From Platynereis dumerilii (taxonomy: Eukaryota; Annelida; Polychaeta; Phyllodocida; Nereididae), in the NCBI GenBank assembly GCA_026936325.1, contig JAPTHN010000025.1, positions 3,068,001 through 3,132,000 on the forward strand: a stretch of DNA of 64,000 bases, given 5' to 3'. Shown here one piece after another: positions 27,601 through 39,600 of the stretch. Made by a program: the position numbers and the translations under genes. The first letter of the stretch is position 1. Every line of letters starts with the position of its first letter. The notes below the pieces were generated by a model. It saw nothing but the letters and a program-made list of their open reading frames with translations. It was not told the origin of the DNA and did no database searches.

Positions 27601-30600
27601 CCCCACTGGCCAAGGAGTTCCACCCAAGCTAAAAAATAAAAATTAAGAAACAAAGTTTGGCCACGGTATTTGAGTCTGGCCCTGGTATTTGAAGTCTGAC
27701 CCCGGTATTCAAATAGGCCGTGATAGTGGAACTCTTCTTTTTCCAGCTCTCTGCCGTCGCCGTGCGCAAAAAACTTTTTACGGAAATAAGCCCACATTTC
27801 GTACCATTGTTGATTCAGTGGAGCAGGCATTCCAGGCTCCAGAACACTTTTAATCCATTCAAACAGCTACGGATTTTCATTTCCGAGTCTCAAATGGAAT
27901 GTTTAGCATGGATTGTCACCATATTCCAGTTCTGTCAGGCTGATTAGACTGTGATATGGACCTCAGAAAACCCGGCCCCATTGATAATGCCCAGGCCGAT
28001 GTTTCCGCAAATAGTTTTATTCTGCTCAACGACGCAGGGGAGCTGCAAAAATGAGAGTTCCACTATCACGGCCTATAAATAAGTTAAATAGATATTCACT
28101 AATGAAAAAATTTGTCGGGCATCACTGTTGGAGACCGTGATGACATCTGACAGACTGACAGTTGCCAAATTTTCAGACTGAAGTGGACCAAAATTGCCAA
28201 ACATGAAAAGACTGTGGCCTGGTGCCCATGTCCTGATCAGATAAGATCACTGCAGGGGGCACCTGTGAATTTCAGTGATGCTGCCCTCCACTCTCTTGAC
28301 CTTAAATCCTTGACCAAATTCTGTTGGTTGCTGCCATGGGCATGATAGCCGAACTCTCCTTTTTCCAGCTCTTCGGTATCCCTGTGCACAAAAAAAAATT
28401 GCCTTGAACATCGGCCTGTTGTCAATTGTAAATGGAGCCGGGTTTTCCAGGCTATGAACACTTCCAGCTAAAAACAGGGACCAAAAGTAGGGTCTTACTG
28501 ACGCTACTGACGTCAGGATGGGTACATTTATTAAGCTGTACTGACGTCAGGATAGCATTATTTTGTGTTCTTCCTGACTGTCAGAACAAACCATAAAAAT
28601 TGGACATCCTGATGTCTACTGCCACCATATTTGCAATGGTTTCTAAGGTCAGGAAGACAGTCACTGGCCAAGGATACTGACAACAAAAACCAGGTCTTTC
28701 TGACACTGCTGACGTCAGGAGGGATGCATTTATTGACCTGTACTGACGTCAGGACAGCAATATTTTGTGTTCTTCCTGACTGTCAGAACAGACCATAAAA
28801 ATGGGTCATCCTGACCTCTACTAACACCATGTTTGCAACGGTTTCTAGGGTCAGGAAGAAAGTCATTGGCCAAGCATACTGACGCAAGAATTAGGTCTTA
28901 CTGACACGGCTGACGTCAGCAAGTATAGTTTTTCCCCATCATCCTGACGTCAGAACATGTCATAATATCATATTCAGCTGACATCCACAGCCAACTGGAG
29001 CCCTGTCAGTAAGAGTCTAAAAATGCCCCACTTCTGACTGTCAGCAAGGATAGATTATTCCACCATCCTGACGTCAGTAACAAACTAAAAATATGACCTT
29101 TCTGACGTCAGTAGTGTCAGTAAGGACCCAAAAAAGGTCCCTGTTTTTATATGACACTTCTAGATCCACAACTGGGTATCATAAAACAAGTGGAATCCAT
29201 GAATTAGGTTCAGAAGTTGACTCAGTTGGGCTTTATCCAGTGTTGTCAGGCTGATTAAAGTCAGGGTACCCACCGAAATTTGACAAGCAAATTCCCTGTA
29301 TTTTCTCCAATTTTTCCCTTCCTTACCGGATGTTTTCCCTGGCTTATTCGGCCTTATCAGCGCGTCATCGCCACTATTCGGATACCAATAACTATGAATT
29401 TCACAGCTTTTTCTTAAAATAGAGGGCTTTTTTTCACTCATTAATTCTTGTAAAACCAAATTCCCAGTGTCTTCCCTGAATTTGAGGCCAAATTTTAAAT
29501 TTCCTGATTTTTCCCTGCAGGGAGTTTTTTAAAACCATTTCCCTGTTTTCCTTGTCCGGTGGGGAACCTGTAAAGTGTGTTGTGGACCCCAGAATGCCAG
29601 CTCCATCGACTCAGAAATGGTACAACATGGCGGCGTGTTTCTGAAAAAAGTTGTGCTGGGACGTTGGAGAGCAGCAAAAAGGAGAGTTCAACTGTCAGGA
29701 CCCATTGGCTGGTGCTTTGTAATACTCGTTGTTACTAAATAAAAGTATCGATTGATTGATCCATCACATGTGGAACATTATAATAAATTGATGTTACAAC
29801 TTCATTCTTTGTGGCATCATTTTTTTAATCAAAACTGTTCAGAATTTGTCTCAGACGATCTGAAAACTGTTGGCTTCTGGGGGCCTAGAGCGTCCCTCGC
29901 ACCCCCGGCTTTGAGTTTGGTCCACTTTAGCCTCGGTCATCACCCCCCCAACCACAGATCAGCCTACGGGCCTGCAAGCAATTGAATTACATGTAGTACT
30001 GATGCACTGTGTATTGTATTAATATTGCTATTTTGATAGTAGAATGCCCAGGTCCTAAAATACAAAGAAAAAAAGCCTTGTAGAAAGAAATCTATTGTCT
30101 TTGCAAAATACTGCACAACTGAGCACTTGAAATGATTCAAATATCCTCACATAGGTGGCACCACCTTCTGGAGAGAATACTTGTTACAACTTCTTTAACA
30201 CCATATATCATATGGCTAGCGGAAATACTCGCTTCTCATTGGCTGACAGCCGTGCAATATTCTACGATATTGCACGCATGGATATTGCACGCTCATTTTA
30301 ACATGTAAGAGATTGGACGGACCTGAGAGGAAGCACCACGTTTCAGTGCTGTTGCAGCTACAGACTGACAAACGATTTGTGTTTTCCGATTTTAGTAAAA
30401 AGTGCACTGTACGGCAACGAAGACAGTTAGAAAGCTGGTTTTTGCGGCAAAATATGCGTCTATTTAAGGGCTATTGGGATATCAATTTTTGGTACTGATT
30501 GTGTTATTCGTTTTATCAGAATAAAGCAATAAGTGACCGAAAAACGGCATTTTTGCCGATTTTTCAGTGATTTTGTTGTGCTTAGAGGTCTAAAGTCTGC

Positions 30601-33600
30601 TATAAAGTTTTTCAAAAAAATCGGAAGTTAAATCTATCATCAAGTACATCATTTTTGGATTCCTATAGTGTAACATTTTTTTTGGGTGAGTGAAATATTC
30701 ATCCATTTCTAGTGAGATGCATTTTAAACATGTGGTTCAAAAGAAACACAAATTGAGTCTTGCAGCAGCAACAATTTCGTTTGTTGGTTTTAAATAGTTA
30801 AAGAAAGTCGCTGCACAGCCATGGAAATAGATAGAAAAATGATTGTGGTGGCCAAAAGATGCGTATATAAAAGGGCTAAGTAGATATCAACTTTTAGTAC
30901 TGGGTGTGTTATTTTTTTAATCAGAATAAAGCATTAAGTGGCCGAAAAACAATCTTTTTCTCCCATTTTTCAGTGACTTTGTTGAATTTAGAGGTCTTAA
31001 GTCTGCCACAAAGTTTAAGAAAAAAAAATTAAAGAAGACCAAGCATCAAATATATCTTCTATGGATGCCAAAAGTGTGACACATTTTTTGTGAATGAAAT
31101 AGTTATTGATACTACATTTCAAACATGCAGGTCAAAGAAACACGAAAAGAATTTTGACATCAGAATTCCAGCCCTTTTCTTAGCATTTCCCAATAAAAAC
31201 CATATGATATAACAGTTATTGCACATCACCTCGTGCAATATCAGTTTTTATGGCACCTCGGTGACTAATATTGCACTCGGGCTACGCCCTCGTGCAATAT
31301 TAGTCACCTCGGTGCCATAAAAACTGATATTGCACTCGGTGCTGTGCGATAACTGTATAATGTTGCAGGGTGCTTTGATGGAAAGATCAAAATCTGCAGG
31401 TGCATAATTAAAATGGAAAATTTCCTAACTTCATACTTGTATTTCCTTTTCTCTTCAAGACAGAAAAACCGTACACATTGCAGTGTTGGAGGTGAAATAT
31501 ATTCGTTTTTTTAAAGGTTATGTTGCTAAGATAACTTAGCTCAGAACTTGAAATGCTGCATGAAGGATATATTTTAAAAATTGGCTTTGCGTTATGGTAC
31601 TGCCCTGCGCCTATTCCCTGAAATAGAAAAAAAATACAGGACCCAGGCATTTATTTTCATGAAAAGAAAACCCCATTAATAAACCATTTATAGCCCTTTT
31701 TCCTAGTTAATTTTTTCTTATTTTACCAAACAAATATTAGTTGTTGCTATTAAAATAGCAACATATGTTGTTTTCTTTTTTTGATAGAATGATGTTGGGT
31801 AAACAAAAAATCATTCAATTTCAATGAATTTGTGACAGTTTGATTCTACTTAGTCAATTAGAATGTTTAGAAAACAATGGTATGTTGATTGTCAAACTGT
31901 TGAGCGTTCTATTCACAGCTTCACAAATTCCTCAGGTAGAAGTACTTGATCCTCTTAACCTTGGATTATTTTTTCTGATTGAATTGACCCAAGTGCTAAC
32001 AACTGGCCAATCACAATGCCTCTAACAATGAGCCAAGTTCATTTGGGTGTGTCAGAAAAAATTGACAGCCAATTCTAATTAAAGACAAGGAAATCCTTTA
32101 AGGGCCCCCTTGGTCAACTGACTTAACTGGATCATATGTAGGTCATTCTGGGCTGCTGAATTTCTCATTGAGGTTCTGGCCTTCTGCAGCACTTTCAACA
32201 GGAATAACAAGATGCTGAGGACGCTATTTAAGCAGGTAATGATTCAAAACGTTGTCAAATATTGTTAGAAACTTGTGCTAGCCAGATTAATTATGTTCTC
32301 TACATAATAGTGTCGTGGGAAGCCCACAAGTTACCCTTGTTGATTTGAGTGATGGTCTTGTGAGCAACCTTGTCAATCATATTAGAAGTGAGTGAGCATC
32401 ATGCCAGAAATTGCCCCAACCCCCAGAAGTTACCCCAACCCCAACCCAGCGGCTGTCACCTGCGACTGGACCAAGGCTGAAGGCATGGTGTAATTTTTAT
32501 GATGCAATTTTTATGCTGTACATTGAATGATAGAAAGATGTTAAAAATTAAAATGTGCTGTAGAATAGCTAACATAATGTCTGAATACTGTTATTCTCAC
32601 CTGCACCCACCGGACTTGCACTGAAAGAAGAGGGGGTTACATACGCAATTCCTTTTATGGCATTGTGAAGGGCAATCTCCCCTCCTTCCATGGCGAAATT
32701 TACATGTCCAGTCGCAGGAATTTTCGTCTTCTCCAAATTTACAGTCACGGTGACCATTGCACTGAAGGTGGTCCATGATGCAAGAGCCATCTTGACAGGT
32801 AAACTGAAAAGAAGAGGAAATCCATTAAATATTGGATGAGCAGTATTTTCCGTTATATATCTTTCAATCTATAACTATCCGTCTATCTAAATTCAAGATT
32901 TGTAATGAAACCCCCATCACCAGAGTCATTGCACTGATGGTTCAGTCAGTTCACATAATATATATATATATTTATATAGACATATATTTAATTAGATTCG
33001 ATTCATTTATTGAGTAGTGACATAATGTATTTCTTAAAAGATAATGTAGGCCCCATTCTCTTTGATTTTCCTTTTTTATTTCTGGTTTTTACGAATTCTT
33101 TTTCACCCTGATACAGGACCTTCATCATTTGAGTTTTGTTGCTTTCTAATTCTACATGTATATCATCCACTGTTTGCTGGCCTAAATGGCATTTCTAGTG
33201 TTCACTATAGTGATGCACGGATAGTAAAAATAACGGGATACCAGATGCCAGATACTGGATAATCCGGCAATCCCAACTGCCGGATACCAGATAGTAACTA
33301 GCCCTGGACCCCTGTGGGACAGGGGTCATGAATCGTCGCATTGAAAAATCATGAGAATTTACAGAAAGGGTCTGGGAGAATTTAGATTGCTCTGTTAGTT
33401 GAATAGTCATGGCAAAACCAAAAACATTATTTGAAAATAGACAACATTTCCTACTGACAGCACCTATTTCTATATTTCTACATGTTGAATAAATGAACAC
33501 TCACCCTGTGAAGTTAAAGAAATGAGGCTGATAGCTGTTTCTCACAAATTTTTTGGCAATTCTCTCATTTAAGGTGGCTCGCTACTCACGTGAAATGGTA

Positions 33601-36600
33601 GTTAGCGCACATTCACGCGCAGCCAGGCAGGCCCTATCTATGGTAACGTCACCACAGCAGCAGAGCTCTACTGACACAGCATTTTTTTTAATTCTGATAA
33701 TTCCGTGCGTCGGCCACTTCGTTTGCCACTTGCGCCACTTCTGTTGGGGTTAGAGACTTCTCGTTTAGAGCATAAGGTGCGCTATGAAGATGACTATAAC
33801 CTGCCAGAATTTCAGCTCTCTACTCTTAGTAGATAATTTTTGTAGGCGATTTTCGGCAAGCATGTCTAGTTTCTCAAAAATTACTTTGTTGCACAAATAA
33901 ATGTTTATATCAATTTCCAGGCCCGTAGGGCCGTATGTCTGTATCATAATTTTGTTCCTTACTTCATTTGGAAGCAAATGACAAAGAAATAAGAAATCCT
34001 GTCCCGTCATTTTTTTTTAGCGCTATTGTTCATAAAAAAAATTAAATTTTCAAAATCATAACTTTTAATCCGAACCCCCAGAAAAGTTCTTTAAACTAAA
34101 TATATCATTCTGGAATTTTAATCAGCTTTTCCATAAAACTGTCCTCTTTAATTCCATGCTTCATTTAATAACATAGGATGAATGGCCAGTGAATGGCAGG
34201 GAAAACTTCACAGCAAAAAAATTAAGAAAAAAATTGAGTTTTTCAGGTTTGGGTGGACTGACTTTCGTTTACATAACCTCAAATATTTTTAAAGAAAGGC
34301 TGGTAGCGACCACTTTCGTTTATATATCCTTGCTATGAATTATATTTTGGATCATTTTAAACTATTTTTAAGAAATCCTATCTTTGAAAGTTCATGAGTA
34401 TCGAGCCACCTTAAAATCAATTTTTACAGTACAAACTTTTGTGAAAATGCTTTCAAAAGTGGTGCCGTCAGCAGTAAAATATGTAGGCTATCCAAATCCA
34501 AAATTTCATTTGGAGAAAAACTGTTTAATATAGACCAATTCTCCTGATGCCATGTCGACATCTCAAGATTTTGAATGGGACGACCCATGACCCATGCCAC
34601 GCACCGGTCCCAGGGCTAGATAGTAACCAGGTAGTTGGAACCAGATAATAAACATACCAAAAAGGAAGTTTTTCAGAATTTATGGTTCATTATAAATATA
34701 TTGTTCTGAGAGCCGAGAGATATCTGTCTGGCAGGAGGACTGTTCCTCTTATGGAACGTTTTCGTTATGTTCTGTAACAGAATTTAAATTTTGAAGATGG
34801 TTGCGTCATGTTTTTGACTGTGTCCTTGTAACATTCTTTTATTTATAAACAAAGTTTGTTTACCTTTTTCACTTATTTTTTAGCATCCAAGATATCCGGT
34901 TCTGACACTGTCATTCTGCTGCATCCCTAGTTCATTATAGAGTCACACACACACCTGGTTGCCCAGACAGGATTCTTCAGCCAGCCTCGGATCCGTTTCA
35001 CAAATGAAGTAATAAACCGGTCGTCTGTCCTTCCTCCTTGCCACACAGGGATGGAGATCGTGTATATGCCACACAGAAGTAGGTTCAAGACCTTGAAAAT
35101 GGTATGGAATTTAGGGAGGTGTACAGAAAAACAATACAAATTTGAGATGTCATGCAGATTAAATTAAGAATAAAGTGTCTTAAAACAGTCTACACTTCCG
35201 AAAGGAATTTTAAAACTGCTTGCGTCAGCCTGTGATATCTCTTATATTAACTGAAACACTAAGTGATGCAAACCTCAGTTAAAAGAAGCATAAACCTGTT
35301 TATAGGCCTAAGCATGTCTACCAATGCAGTTTTTGTATAAGTTGTGAGGCGAAGGTGATATGCGTAATATATAACTGAAATCCAAGTTGTGCGGCTGGTT
35401 TTTGCAAAATAAACTTAAAATCTGGAAAGGGTCCTTTTAACTTATCTAAAGAGATTCCATTGTCCATTATTTCAAAAACTTCCAACTTCTATTCTAGATG
35501 CATAAAAATACAAGCTTGTCCCTTACCTACATCGTTGTAAAGCATCTCTCCCTTCAAATACATGCAATCGCTGGTTTCATTGACATGACTCTCATTCGTC
35601 AGCCGTTCGCTGGTAAGTCGGACCCATCCGAGGTCAGGATTAAATTTTATCATATTCAAGAATTCATTCAGGAATTGCTCTCCAGTTTCGTTGATAAGCA
35701 GTGGATAACCTTGCACTCCCAGTAGGTGGTCCACTGAAATGTGAAATAGTTTGAAATGCATAAAATGAGATTTAAGATACAATGAGATGGACATTGGACA
35801 GAATGATGGCGTTATGTTTAGTATCAAGTATCAAGTATTTACTGAACGCAGGTCCTCTATTTAGGTCCTCTATGCTCAGATCTTCTTAATGCTCTAGAGG
35901 GTCAGTGCCCTCTACAAGCATGGCGACCGCCGTATGATGGATGAGTGATGGTAAGGCTGGGAGTCTGCCACATACCCTATTAGTTCAGGGATGTGCAGTG
36001 TCTTTCAGTTGCCCCAGTATAGAACACTGGATACAACCCACCTCCATTTAACGTCCCATGGGCTCAGACAACTCAAAAAGCATAATATATGGATCCAAAG
36101 CTATCCAGACTGAGCAATCACACCCAAGATATAGATATATACTAAGCTACACTGAGATATCCAACTTGATGGAGCAACACTTGAGAGATATCCAAAAGCA
36201 CTTTCCTGTTCTCTTGCGAATTATAAAAATAACTCTACAACTGACATTAAATGGTGGATCAAAATGGTATGCTTCATTGCTCCACTCACAGATAATTGTT
36301 ATTGTTCCATGACCCCTATGTAACAAGCCCTCTGATTGGCCAACAACCCACCTGCATAATGTGATGTTCACCTGTGTGCAGTGGTGTGTGACAGGCAGGT
36401 CAATAACAAAAGTGTTATTCACTGATCAGTGAATATAACATTTGTTATTGACCTCCCTGGAAAAAAATTTCCGAAAAAAAATTTTTCCAAAAAAAAAAAA
36501 ATTTCCGAAAAAAAAAAATTTTTCCGAAAAAAAAAAAAATTTTCCAAAAAAAAAAAGAAGTTTCTGGAAAAAAAAAATTTTTTTCGAAAAAAAAAAAACA

Positions 36601-39600
36601 ATTTCCGAAAAAAGAAAATTTCTACAAAAAAAAGGTTTTTCGGTCAATATCAGGTTTTACGGACCTGACCTAGTGATATTCACCTCGGCCTTCGGCCTCG
36701 GTGAATATCACTGGTCAGGTCCGTAAAACCTGATATTGACCTCAACCGAAGTCCATAATTGTATAATGTACACCCTTTATATAGCTATGTAATTTGTCAG
36801 TAAAAAGCAGTTTTCTACATGTATGTGTTTCTATTTTGTATAGCGGGCGTTAGTGGAACTCTCCTTTTTCCAGCTCTCCTGTGTTGACGAGCAGAATAAA
36901 ACTATTTCCGGAAACATCAGCCTTGGAATTTACAATGGAGCCGCGGTTTCTAAGGTCCGTAACAAAGTCTAATCAGCCTGACAGTACTGAAATATGGTGG
37001 CAATCCATGCTAAACATTCCATTTCAGACTCGGAAATGCAAATGCGTAATGTTTTCAATGGATTAAAAGTGCCCTGGGGCCTGGAATGCCAGCACCACTG
37101 ACTCAGCAATGGTACAAAATGGCTGCTTGTTCACAGAAATAGTTTTATTCTGCTCGTCAACACAGGAGAGCTGGAAAAAGGAGAGTTCCACTATCACGGC
37201 CTATTGCAATTCCAACTCTAAATTAAGTTGTTGTTTATTTGGACGTGATAGGCTATCTAGGACAAATGGAGGACACAGCATAGTACATTAGGGGCATGGT
37301 GGCTTTGCAGTAGTATAAATGTGTGTGTCTAAAATACCCGGATTCTCCACCATATGTTAACCTTTCTTTTTTTTAACAAAAGATCAATTCAGAGGCCAAG
37401 GAGTGAAGGTTCGGGCACACCACACTACTTGTACTAGCATCATGCAGAGAGGAGACGGATGGCAAAGCAAGCCTTTTGAAACGCTCCGCAACAATCTGGG
37501 CTCCACGGTCTTTTATGACCTTAGGCACCTACTGATGTATGTCACAAAACTTTTCTGAATGGGTGACGTCACTTTGACTGTTTTCTCGAGCAATCAGCGG
37601 CCAGAGAGCAGTATAGTACTCCCTGCTTGTCTGTTGATATACAGACCGGAACTAGATGGCTCTGCAATGCTACTGCTGAGCCCCCAGTGACTTGAGAGAT
37701 ATAATCCATCTGGGAAACCGAAGTAGGAGAACAAGCCAGAATAAGAAGGACTATCCAATCACCAGCAAGAAAAGAGAAGTTGAAAAAAAAAGAAAAAACA
37801 TTTGATACTTGATTGGATCAGGAAGTGAACTTGAGGAAGGAGAATAAGATGAAAAAGACGACGATGCAGATGTGAAAAGATGAAGAAGGCAATAACATTA
37901 AGAAGAAAGCAGCAAACGGAGAATAAGTCAGGATACCAGAAAGTTGACAAAGGAAAAAAATTGGCCGAGAAAAAGGAAAAACACAAAAGAAGAGGAAGAG
38001 GCAGATGAAGAAGACAAGGAACAAGATAGGAGCAGAAGAAGAACAAGACAGATGAAGAAGAGCAAGAAAAGAAGGAGGATGCCTACACAGCAACAGATTA
38101 TTTGTGATACCAACTTTTTCCAGCATTGGTTGGCGCTTTGCATCCTTCTATTAACGTCTTTCTTGAGACAAAGTCGAACTTTGTATTTGTTTCATTCTCA
38201 GCTTTCTTTGTCTTCGAGTTGCCGATAATCATCAAACAGCGGCCGTTGAAATGCACATAAGGTAGGGGGCAATCAAACCTGAAAAGGTCAAAATATGCAA
38301 GCTATTGTTTCATGGGCGACAAATACATATATGCAGTAGTCCCTGTGTTATAAGACCGCCCTTTCTGTATAGTAATGAAGTGGTCTCTCATGGGGATGCA
38401 GTTTTCTCCTCAGGGTACACAAGTCACTTTAAAAGAGTACAAATTTCTAAAAGTGGCCCATCTTTCAAACTCTAGCCTTATCATGCCTATCTGTCTTTCC
38501 ATATCCATATAAAACTAAATCAGTTGCACCTATCCCTATCTAGTATCATTATATCCATAGCTACTTATTCCTCTTGTTCAAAAAAGTGGGGGGGGGGGGT
38601 AAAGATATTGCATCGTAACAACTAAATTTAGTCACTTTTAGAAATTTATGCTGTAAAAATACTACAGCAGAAGAAAGGTGGGAGCAAACAGCAGGTTTGT
38701 CTTATAACAAGGTTACAAGGGGTCTTTTAATATATGAAGGGACCACTGTATACATGCAGATGAAAGTAAACATAAAAGGTATTAAATATTTATAGTACCA
38801 TCCTTTTTTGTCAAAATCCAATCAGTCAGATTCTGTTTGGAAATTCCACTTCAAAAGACTGAGTCAGTTTGAGTGCATTTCTATAATTGGTAGTAAACTA
38901 CATCAATCTAAATTATGCAATCATTTTCCCCATACCTTGCTGAAACCAAGACTGATGCTTTATTTTCCACTTTGATGTAGCTGTCAAATAACGTCCGGTT
39001 GATATCCGATTTTGGAGCAACGTCAATTGCTGGAACCAATGGCTCTGCTTCACACATTGCAAGGCTGGTGGAAACGGGCTGAAAGTCAAACATGAAAAGA
39101 TGATTTTAAATGATCAAGACTTTGAAAAAGGTCTCAAATAACTGCTGTATGGAGTTTTTTACAGTTCTTCCTGAAAATAGCAGTTGCAAAATATTAAGAT
39201 GTCATATATTCTGTTGTCTTCTTTCAAACACATTTGTTTTATTCGTGAATAGAACTAAACCTCATGCACACAGAAAACCGACATATAAAGGATGCTGCAA
39301 ACAATTTGAAACGACCTTCATCTTGGTTATTTAAAAAAAAAACAGAAATGCACAGACAATCACTGAAGCGCATCACATGTCAAATGTGAATTACATACAT
39401 GTAGTCCCTTGACTAAGTAAGTTCAAATAACGACATCCCCCATAGCTCGCGTATTTTGTAAGTTATGTTTTTAAAGCCTGAAAATTTGATATGCAAAAAG
39501 AGTGGACTGTTGCACTGTGAAAATGGCACTTCGTGTGTCAGAATGCTGATGATTTGTCATGATCATACTCAATACTTTCTATGTTAATTTGATTTAAGGA

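Larger units (their letters stand above)
28337..29705. mobile_element. MITE family D, copy 3, split by two insertions
   Basis: Diverged ends TGGGCATGATAGCCGAACTC and GAGTTCAACTGTCAGGACCC. Its body is broken at 28469-29149 and 29264-29569 by unrelated inverted-repeat elements; the flanking pieces align with copies 1 and 2. Confidence 0.7.
27551..29976. mobile_element. Outer MITE of a nest, interrupted by further MITEs
   Basis: Ends GCAAGCCAGGCCCGTAGGCT and AGCCTACGGGCCTGCAAGC are inverted, and both are followed inward by G or C runs and GGTGATGNNNNNNNCACC-like sequence. Family D MITEs occupy 27714-28075 and 28337-29705, and the second itself holds two insertions. Removing them leaves an element of roughly 0.7 kb. 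Confidence 0.65.
33213..34930. mobile_element. hAT-like element interrupted by two further elements
   Basis: Ends TAGTGATGCACGGATA and GCTGCATCCCTAG are inverted, with the flanks TTCACTATA and TTCATTATA as an imperfect target duplication. The inside holds CGGATACCAGATAGTAAC-type repeats and the insertion 33298-34619. Confidence 0.5.

Noticed and set aside
32569-32790. 73-codon minus-strand frame
   Set aside because: Out-of-frame reading of exon 19; the LDLa frame is the coding one.
34927-35139. 70-codon frame with a hydrophobic N-terminus as a separate membrane peptide
   Set aside because: It is a shadow frame over exon 18, whose true frame ends in the lectin motif YYFICE.
36419-36726. Several Lys-rich and Phe-rich frames on both strands
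   Set aside because: Low-complexity A-rich tract, no coding character.
37944-38228. Plus-strand Glu/Lys-rich 94-codon frame
   Set aside because: Product of the purine-rich tract; its end overlaps exon 16 on the other strand.
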